A DNA stretch of 64,000 bases, from NCBI GenBank assembly GCA_029339195.1, contig JAPTJF010000281.1, positions 1 to 64,000 on the forward strand. The letters run 5' to 3'. The translations under genes were made by a program, and so were the position numbers. Each line of letters opens with the position of its first letter. Position 1 is the first letter of the stretch. The notes below the pieces were generated by a model, which was given only the letters and a program-made list of their open reading frames with translations, searched no databases and was not told the origin of the DNA. Below are positions 13,101-21,959 of the stretch, one piece after another. The DNA is from Micractinium sp. NFX-FRZ (lineage: Eukaryota > Chlorophyta > Trebouxiophyceae > Chlorellales > Chlorellaceae).

Positions 13101-14790
13101 CCCAAGCAACCGCCGCCTGCCCTCTGGGACTGGGGGAAGCAAGGGGAAAGCAAACCAGAGGAGCAGTGCAAACCACGGGCAGGCAAGCACGAGGGACGCG
13201 ACACAGGCAAACGCCCAGAGCAGGTTGCCTGGCGTAGGCTGCCTGGTTGGATTACAGCCAAGTGGCTTGTCAGCTGGAAGAGGCAGGTGTAGGGCAGCTG
13301 GGGACGAAGAGCACAGCACAGCACAGCACAGCACATCACATCACAGCACAGCACAGCATAGCACAACATAGTAGAACACATCACAGCATAGCACATCACA
13401 GCACAGCACAGCACGGGCAGCACACACAGCTTACACGTCTGCTGGAAGAGGCAGGTGCAGGGCAGCTGGGGGACGAAGAGCACAGCACAGCACAGCACAG
13501 CACAGCGTGGCACAGCACAGCACAGCACAGCGTGGCACAGCACAGCATGGCATAGCACAGCACAGCTTACACGTCTGCTGGAAGAGGCAGGTGTAGGGCG
13601 GCTGGGGGACGAAGAGCACAGCACAGCATGGCACAGCACAGCGTGGCACAGCACAGCACAGCACAGCGTGGCACAGCACAGCATGGCATAGCACAGCACA
13701 GCTTACACGTCTGCTGGAAGAGACAGGTGCAGGGCAGCTGGGGGACGAAGAGCACAGCACAGCACAGCGTGGCACAGCACAGCACATCACATCACATCAC
13801 AGCACAGCACAGCACAGCACAGCACAGCTTACACGTCTGCTGGAAGGTGCAAGTGTAGGGCAGCTGGGGGACGAAGAGCACAGCACAGCATGGCACGGAG
13901 CAGCACATCACAGCACATCACAGCACAGCACAGCACAGCTTACACGTCTGCTGGAAGAGGCAGGTGTAGGGCAGCTGGTCCACCATGCAGTCGTCCGCCC
14001 ATATGTTCTTCACCCGCACCACGCCTCCCTCCCCGATCAGCACATGCTGAATCACTTGGTTGAACTGCGGGGCGGAGAGGAAGGTTGAGGATTTCATTAC
14101 CAAACGGAACGCGCAAACTTGTGTGGTCCACTGTATGTGCAACACAGAGGGAGGGGTGGGAGCAGAAGCTCAGGCACCAGAGGGACGTGTTCTGTGAGCA
14201 CGTGTGTTGCAATGCAACCCTACTCGTGTGGACAGGAGGCAGGGAGGGAGTAGGGAGAGGGGGGCGCATGACAAACGCGCGCGAGGGTGGCGCCTGAGTA
14301 AGTGGGAGGACGGCCAACACACATGCGGGCAGGAGAGCCGCGTCCCCGCGAGGCCAGAGGGCATGAGGCGCAAGCACACAGGCACACACAGAAGTGGAGG
14401 CCTCAACAGGGCCGAGCCAACAGGGCAGGTGGATTGGATGGGAGGGGGCGGGTCACACATGGTATACTATACACACAGGGGAGGTGGATTGGATGGGAGG
14501 GGGCTCCACACGGGCCGCATCAGATGCGGACTAACTAACCGAGCGGGCACGGCATGGCACGACATGGCATCCGAGAGAGTCGCACCTCCAGCAGCAGCTG
14601 CTCTCTCCACACTTGGACAACACACAGAAAGGGCAATGGCGCCCGGGGCACAAAAAGGGCAATGGTTCCCGGGCACACACACAGGGCAATGGCGTCCAGG
14701 GAACGCGCATGAAGCCACCCAGCCCCAGCAACTCACATAGGCACAGGTGGTGCCCCACTCGCCTGCCCACCCCGCTGCACCCCGCTGGCT

Positions 14791-14831
<41 letters not shown>

Positions 14832-15515
14832 ACGCACGCAGACGGTGAGCAGCACGCAGCACAAGCAAACCAGTGAGCAGCACCCATCACACGCAGACCC
14901 GGTGAGCAGCACCCAGCACAACCAGACCCGGCGGGCAGCGCCCAGGCCAGGCCAGGCTCCAACTCACGTCGACATAGACTTGCTCCGCTCCCTGCCCTTC
15001 AAGCAGCACCTCTCGGCCAATCACAGTGACTGGATGGGGCTGCAGGTTGTGCTCCGTGCAGTTGTAGCCCCCGGGTGTGGGCATCAGCAGCACATGATCC
15101 ACGTCGGGATCATTGAGGGCCTCGCTGAGCTGGCCGCAGCTGCGCACCTCCCGCTGCTGCGGCAGGCGGGGCGGTGGAGGGCGGGGCGGGGCGGGGCGAG
15201 ACGGGGAAAGGGCGGTGTGGGGAGGAAGCGGTGGTGTGTGCGTGCAGTGCAGACAGCCAGAGCTGGCGCAAGGGCTTGCAAACGTGGCAGGGCGGGTGCA
15301 CGTGGTGGCAAGGGGTGGCCGGCCCTCAGGTTAGGCACTGCCCAACCCTGACGGCAGCCGGCGGGGCGGCGGCGGTAAGGCAGAAGCTGTGGCAAGCGGG
15401 AAGCACTGCAGTCGCTGGCTGAGCGGACTAGCCCGCGACCCACCTGCTTCGCTGCCGCCTGCGGCCAGGGCAGCGCGCCCAGAACCAGGAGGAGCAGCGC
15501 CGAATGCACCCACAT
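7175..15515 (-). CDS. Receptor-like protein kinase 1 (secreted ectodomain, one TM, kinase)
   Basis: Seventeen exons join in phase (622 residues): 15515-15444, 15156-14968, 14064-13944, 12999-12876, 12620-12490, 12292-12173, 11667-11552, 11209-11043, 10620-10496, 10315-10239, 9863-9768, 9462-9306, 9033-8970, 8609-8536, 8050-7983, 7745-7636, 7232-7175. Residues 1-21 are a signal peptide. The ectodomain (~25-212) has regular beta-strand-like repeats and NTT glycosylation sites. The membrane segment is about 229-251. The kinase is complete: glycine loop LGAGHFGRV, K296 (VAVK), HRDLSAPNVLL with D474, DFG at 497-499 and SPE at 523-525, in a TKL/Tyr-like style. Two introns use GC donors (at 10238 and 8969). 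It probably phosphorylates cytosolic targets on sensing an extracellular ligand. The ligand is unknown. A tandem paralogue lies just upstream (16193-24940). Confidence 0.8.
7574..7610. repeat. Ghost copy of an exon end with its donor (kinase 1, penultimate exon)
   Basis: On the minus strand this intronic sequence repeats the end of exon 7745-7636 (the coding part reading HPQRQQR) and its GT donor, about 60 bp into the intron, with several substitutions. Confidence 0.6.
8260..8510. repeat. Minisatellite in a kinase 1 intron, shared with kinase 2
   Basis: Three to four ~70-bp units built on 'cccgccg(g/a)a(g/a)cagca' and 'ggcagtggcaggcagc' sit in the intron after the SPE exon. The equivalent kinase 2 intron carries the same unit type at about 17160-17400. 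Confidence 0.65.
9924..9952. repeat. Ghost copy of an exon start (kinase 1 VQLVMQYC exon)
   Basis: The stretch repeats, with several changes, the 5' edge of exon 9863-9768, about 65 bp out in the preceding intron. Confidence 0.45.
11695..11812. repeat. Tandem repeat, three ~36-bp units
   Basis: The unit 'ggtattggggtgcagg' plus 'ggaaagggtgggagggg' is repeated three times almost perfectly in the kinase 1 intron next to the glycine-loop exon. Confidence 0.9.
13265..13986. repeat. Array of ghost exon edges (kinase 1 exon 3) plus CACAG microsatellites
   Basis: The genuine exon 14064-13944 ends, on the minus strand, in CTCTTCCAGCAGACGT and a gtaagc donor. About 50 bp of this exon end plus donor is repeated at 13827-13876, 13701-13750, 13565-13615 and 13429-13479. 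A more decayed copy sits at 13265-13310. The copies are separated by long CACAG/CAGCATGG runs. Each intact copy keeps the gtaagc donor. Confidence 0.9.
14792..14825. repeat. (AC)n microsatellite
   Basis: About 17 uninterrupted AC dinucleotides in a kinase 1 intron. Confidence 0.95.
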
Positions 15516-16192
15516 AACGTGCTGCACTTTGCGCGCTTGCAGCAAACGGCGCTGCAAGCTGCCGCGATCACTCCGGCAGTGGCCGAGGGCCCCGCAGGGC
15601 CGCCGGCGTTCCAGAACTCCAAAGGCCCGCAAGTGTCAGGACCGCCCTGTGCCTGCTATTCGGAGGGTGAAGCGCTTTGAGTGCGTTAGAACTCGACCGT
15701 TTGGAGTTGCAAGTGCTGCTGGAAGCGTACGATAACGGACCTCTGTTCGTGGTAGCTGTAGAGGCAACTGGGCCCCCCGCCCTCGCCTATCCTCCTGGGC
15801 GCCCTCGCCTATCCTCCTGGGCAGTGCTGCGTCAATGCACCACTGCTTCGTGCTAGCAAGCTGCACATAACCACAATGTTCAATTGCTGTCCTCATGGCC
15901 TCAGTGTGTGAAATCGAGAATGCCACACTACCGGTGGACGCACAAGCGGTGGCTGCAGGGCACGCGGCTGAGGCCCCCGCACAGGCATGCACACAATAGA
16001 CAGGATTCCTTCCATGGAAACATTGTACTCGCTACTTGCGGAGCAGCACGTCAGCGGGGTAGTATCAACTAAATGATCGGTAAAAATCCTTGCACTGTGT
16101 ATTGGTTGATCGGTCGATTGACCGCAGCTGAGGAGGGCCGGCCAACACTGCCAGCGGGCGTGCTGTGCACGCTGTGCACGCTGTGCGTGCTC
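15516..16192. other. Intergenic between tandem kinases
   Basis: About 680 bp between the stop of kinase 2 and the start of kinase 1, so it holds the kinase 2 3' region and the kinase 1 promoter. It contains a short tandem repeat (ctatcctcctgggc, twice near 15786-15820). No conserved frame was seen. Confidence 0.5.
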
Positions 16193-17219
16193 TCACAGCC
16201 CCAGCATGGACTCCAATCGTCGCACCACCTCGCCAGCAGTTGGCCTGCACACAAAAACGCGAGACATGGAGCACACCGCAGTTAAATGGCTGCCCGCGGC
16301 GGCAGCTGGGCAAAGCGGCGCGCGCGTCGCCACCCCCAGGCAGCACCTGGCAACACGCCGCATGCCTCCCCTCTGGGGCTAGAGCACCCGCCGGTGCGCC
16401 TCCACCACGACGTGCGCCTCCCCTCCCGCCCACACTGACGCCCACCTGCTCTGGCGCTGTGGGTGGGTGCAGTCCCAGACCAGCTGCTGGTACTCCAGGG
16501 GGCAGCCCTTGATCCGGGGCAGGTGCGCCTCCTCAGGGTGGTCCAAGGCACGCACCTGCAGGAGGGCAGGCAGGCAGGCAGGCAGGCAGGTGTGGAGACG
16601 GCGGCACTATTAATGATGATAGCACTAGTGGGCAGGCAGGCGTGGAGACGGCACTATTGATGGGACTAGTGGGCAGGCAGGCAGGCAAGCAGGCGGGCGA
16701 GCGGGTGTCGGGGCCAGTGAGCAACTGTCGGGGCCTGTGGGTAGGCGCTTGGAAGAAGGCGGGGTGGGCTGGCAGGGAGCTGCACTTTCCCTGCAGTGCG
16801 CCTACACAGCCCCCGGCACAGCCCGGCACAGCCCGGCACAGCACGGCACAGCACGGCACCTTTGAAAGGATGACCATAGCGGCTGACTGGGTCATGAAGG
16901 GGTCTTCGCCCACCCACAGCATGTTCACTGCACAGGGGGCGCACAGCATGGCACAGCATGACACAGCAGATGCGGTGCACAGCATGGCACAGCATGACAC
17001 AGCACGGCACGGCATGACACGTCAGCTCATGCGTGGTGCGGTGGGTCCACCAATTGGCACCAGGAGTTGCTGGGCGCACGTGGCAGGCAACATGCACCGG
17101 CCATCCCTCGCACCACACCACCAGTACCAGACGGGCATGGTCTTGCTGGGAACAGCAGCGACAGGCAGGCAGGCAGGCAGCAGTGGCAGGCAGCAGGCGG
17201 GCCCGCCGGAACAGCAGCG

Positions 17220-17258
<39 letters not shown>

Positions 17259-20200
17259 CTGTGGCAGGCAGCAGGCGGGCGCGCCGGAACAGCAGCGGAG
17301 GCAGCAGCAGCAACAGGCAGGCAGGCAGCAGTGGCAGGCAGCAGGCGGGCCCGCCGGAACACAGCGGTGGTAGGCAGCAGCAGGCCACATTGGCAGGCAG
17401 CAGTGGCAGGCAACAGGCGGCTCACGTATGATTCCCAGGGAATAGATGTCCAGGGCTGGGGAGATGTCGTTGTGCATGAAGACCTCGGGGCTCATGTAGC
17501 TGCACAAAAAACACGGGACAAGAGTTGAGGAACGCACAGTTGGATGATACATGATGTGCTTCAGATTAACACAGAGTGCTGGCCTCATGAGGCTGCCACA
17601 TGCAGGGGGCTGGACCAATTGGGGCAGGGCAGGGGCGCTTGGCCTGTTCCACCCACCCCGCTTGCCCATGGGGCGCGGCATCACCCAGGCAAGCACCAAA
17701 GCGCTCCTTTCCAGGCCCCAACCCCCTGCACGCCTCCTTGTGTGCTTGCATCGCTCACCTGATCGTCCCCTTGACCTCACTCGTCTTGTGCGTCTGCTCG
17801 TCCACGAGGACCGTGCTCAGCCCTGCAGGAGGGCGCAGCACAGCGCAGCACAGCACAGCAGGGAGCGTCAGTGGCAGGAGGGCACAGCGCAGCGCAGCAC
17901 GGCACAGCAGGGAGCGCTCAGTGGCAGGAGGGCACAGCGCAGCGCAGCACGGCACAGCAGGCAGCGCTGGGAAGATGAGCGCAGTGCAGCGAAGCGAAGC
18001 GCAGCACAGCAGGCAGCGCTGGGGTGAGGAAGAACACAGCACAACGCAGCAAAGCAGGCAGCCGGGGGTGCCCCGGGGGTGGGACGGATTCCGTGGATGG
18101 CAAGGCCTGTTTGGCAGCAGGCAGTAGCAACGCAGGGCACCTAGTTGTTGCCGTGCCAGCCCGTGTGCCGTGTTTCAGGCGTGCTTGCACCTCGTTGTTG
18201 GGGTGCATGCAGCGGGTTTAGGCGGATGAGGCACACACACCGCTCGCCCGCCCACCCACCAAAGTCGGAGAGCAGCGCCCGGAAGCCGCGCTCGTCGGGG
18301 TGCGTGGCCAGCAGGACGTTGGGGGCGGACAGGTCGCGGTGCACCAGGCGCCTGTCGGGGTGGTGCAGGTACTCCAGGCCGCGGGCGATCTCCAGCGCGG
18401 TCAGCAGGACGTGGCGCTGCGGGGTAGGGAGGTGGGGGGAGAGGACGGGACGCGGTGCAGTGAGGCAGGCCGGGAGCAGAAGAAGAAGAAGAAGAACACA
18501 GCCCTGCCAGCTTGGATTGCTCCCAAGCCCAGGGCCCCGCAGGAAGAAATTTGTTTTTATTTTGACGTGTGTAAGGCAGGCAAGGCAGGTGTCACACCGT
18601 TCTGTCCAGCCTCTCATCAGTTATGCATGCACCTCTCTGCTAATCACAAAGAAAAAGAAAGAAAAAGAAGGCAGGGCAGGCCACCACGCATGCACGGGGT
18701 GTGTCATGCTTACGCTGCACGATCCTTCAGCTCGCAAACATGTCCAGTGTGCGGCACCCCACTGGTGGTACAGGCACAGAAAAAGGCAGGTTCATGTGAC
18801 GCCCCCTGCCACGCCCTCAACCCACGCACCACCATCACGCACAGATGTATGTACTATATGCACTTGTATGTCGCGGGATGTATGTACTTATAAGAGCGAC
18901 CACAAAGGAGAGCAGATGAGGTTGGTGCAAAAAAGTCCTTCATCCCACGCACAATCAGCAGTTCCTGGTCAAAATAACACGACAACATGTCACATCGGAA
19001 CAGCAGGAAAGAAGCATCCGCCATCCTTCTTACCAGGAGCACCTCCCCTGTCTCTGGGTCTTTGAACCGGCCCTCCTTCACAGCGGTCTCAAGGGTGCCC
19101 ATGTCGCAGTACTGCATCACCAGCTGCACCTGCAGTACGGTGCGGTACGGTGTCGGGATGGGGCAGTACAAGGTGTGTCATTGGCGGGGGGCAGTACTGC
19201 ATCACCAGCTGCACCTGCAGTACGGTGCGGTACGGGGGGGGGGGAAGCGCGGGTAGGGGGGCAGTACAAGAGGTGTCATGTGTGGGCAGTACTGCATCAC
19301 CAGCTGCACCCGCAGGGGAAGTGCCAGGCAGTGACGGCCAGCGAGCCCAGGCGCGGTCCAAGGGCACAGCGCCTGGGCGTGCGAGGGCCTCTCGCCGCCC
19401 CTGGCCCTTGGTTGATGACTCTTACAATCCATGAATATATGGTTATGTAGCGTGTTTAGTGGCTGGGCTAAACACCTTCGCTCATTCTGCCTTGACTGCA
19501 TGCTCGCTGGACAAGCGAGGCAACATGCGTGCCCGGCCAGCGGCAGCAACAGCTGGCTGCAGCTTGGCCCCGCTGCCCAGCAAGCAAGCCAGGTTCCCCA
19601 GGAGACGGTTAGCTGTGCTTGGGAGCGGCCACAGAGGGGCAGCAGTCTGTGCCACAAGCTGCAATGCCGCGCCAAAACGCACAGGCTGCAAGCCTGGACA
19701 TGCAGGCAAGCAGCACGGGACGGACAGCCACGCTCTATGGAATGGCACGTCTGCCTCCGGCGCCTCTCTAAACATCACATGCAGGGGCATGGCACGCCCC
19801 CTCCCTCTGCCACCTCGCACCTGGACCGACACAACACCCTCTGCGGCACCGCTGGTGATGGAAGGGTCGCCGCTGGAACCTCCGGATGTTGGCGCGCCCG
19901 AATCTGCAAGCAGACACACAGGGTGGTGTGTGTGTGTGTGTGTGTGTGTGTGGTGGGGGGCTGGGGCTGGGGCTGGGGCTGGGGGAAGGAGACAGTCAGC
20001 TGCCCCCGGTTGTAACGCTTGCGGCAGAGCGCACGCCGTAGGCGGGCTGAGCTGCTCTTTGAGTTTGGGGCGCTGAGGTAGGCCATGGGGGGCCAGGCTG
20101 CCATGGGCAGGCGAGCCGGCCAGCCAGCCAGCCAGCAGTGCAGCAGCAACATGCGGCAGGCAGGCAGGCAGGCGGTTGCGCCATGCACCGGCCCCGCCTG

Positions 20201-21928
20201 CACCGCGCTTGCCTCGTCTGCTCTGCGCGTCTCCGGGCCAGTTTGCCGATGCGCCATCGCCCACTCTGCACTTGTCCGCAGCTTTTCCCATGCTGGCTTC
20301 CTTCAGCAGCGGCCCGGTCTTGGCGTATTCAGCCACGTCAAATCCGACCTCCATGTAGTTGCCGCCGCCAGTGCTGCAGAAAATTTGAGGAGAGGAGGAG
20401 GCAGGGGGGGAAGCGCAAGAGGCACGGGATTATGAACCGTGTCACCCTGGCGCCCGTTGTGAAGACAAACGAACAGGGGCAAGAGCCGCCCCCCGTGCTG
20501 CGGTGAGGCGCAACCGGAAGGGTGGGTGGGAGGGCCCGAGGGGCAGGCAAGCACGAGGCAAGATGCTAGGTCCAGGGGTCAGCACTGAGGCAGGACGGGG
20601 CAGGGCCTCGTGGGAGGCAGCAGCTGGGGACACGTGCCGCCTGCCCCTGCTGCTCCCACACCCGCAAGTGTCCAGAGCAGCACGCCCCCGCCTCGCCTCG
20701 CCCCGCCGGCACAGCAGCAGGCAGGCAGGCACGGAGTGCAGGGCATGGGGCGCCTGCCCCGCTGGCACAGCAGCAGCGAGGCAAGGCAAGGCATGGCAAG
20801 GCAAGGCGAGGTGGGCACTCAGCCTCCCTTCTGCCACATCAGCTGGCAGCACTCAATACACTGTTTTAATATCCGCACAGCTGTAAGTACCGGGCAACAC
20901 AGTGAGCGCACTTACACTGCCGCCACCAGGTTGCGCTTGCGCTCCACTTGGGCGGCATGGAACGTGATGACTCGCACGATGCAGTCGTGCTGCAGCTGGC
21001 CCAGCAGCTGGCACTCGCGCCAGGCGGCCGCCAGCTGGCGCTTCTGCTTGGGCAGCAGGTCGACCACCTTGACCGCCACCAGCTGCGGGGCAGGGATTGA
21101 AATTAAGTAATTTAAATCAAGTGATGCCTGCCGCTCCTGTGTGGTTTCATTTACGTTGTTTCAACAAAGCACGGTGTTCATTGTCGGGGGCAGGGCAGAG
21201 GCCACAGGGCGGGGGACAGTGGATGGGCGGGCGGGGCGCTGACAGCCCTGCAGCAGCGCTGCCCCTGCTGGCGGCTTGCCAGTGCAGTGGTATGCCTCCA
21301 AAAGGGTAGGGACCCCTCGCAGCAGGTCGTTGCGGCAAGCCGCCCCCCGCCCCCGCCCCCGCTGCGAGTGTGCCTGCCGCGCCCAATGCTTAACCTCTGC
21401 CCTCACCCGTGCTTCTCACCTGCCCGGTGCCCAGGTGGCGCCCCTGGAACACGCGCCCAAAGTGTCCCGCCCCCAGCGGCGCCACCAGCTCATAGCCCTT
21501 GGCCCTCGCCACCTGATACTCCGGCATCGACGATTCCCGAGCTGCACACAGCAGGGTGGCAGGGGGCAGGTGGCAAGTGACAGGTAGTTCAGAAGGGTCG
21601 CCCCTTCGGCACACCGCGTGGGCGATTCCCGCGCTGGCAGGTGGCAGGCCAGCACGTTGGCACTGCTTCTTTGCGCAAAACTGAGGGAAATGCCAGCAGC
21701 TAGATCCACTCCAAAGGCGCTGGTGGATCACACTAGTTTGAGAGGCCCTTGGCCCAGGCAACCTAGTAAACCCTGGCATGGGGCAAGTGCCACAATGGGT
21801 GACAAGTGACATCAGCGGCTCGAGCGTTCAGGCGAGCCAGCGGCCGGCCACCGTGCGCATGCATGCATGCACACACGCACACCAGACATGACTGCAGACC
21901 AAGTGTGCTGCATGTGCCCCGCACGCCA

Positions 21929-21959
<31 letters not shown>

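Noticed and set aside
12872..13790. Cys/Leu/Ala-rich minus-strand open frames across the CACAG block
   Set aside because: These are translations of the microsatellite and ghost exon ends with strongly periodic composition, not a protein.
13260..13960. Regularly spaced repeats resembling a CRISPR array
   Set aside because: The repeat is a copy of the adjacent exon end and the spacers are CACAG microsatellite, not unique sequence. The context is a eukaryotic intron.
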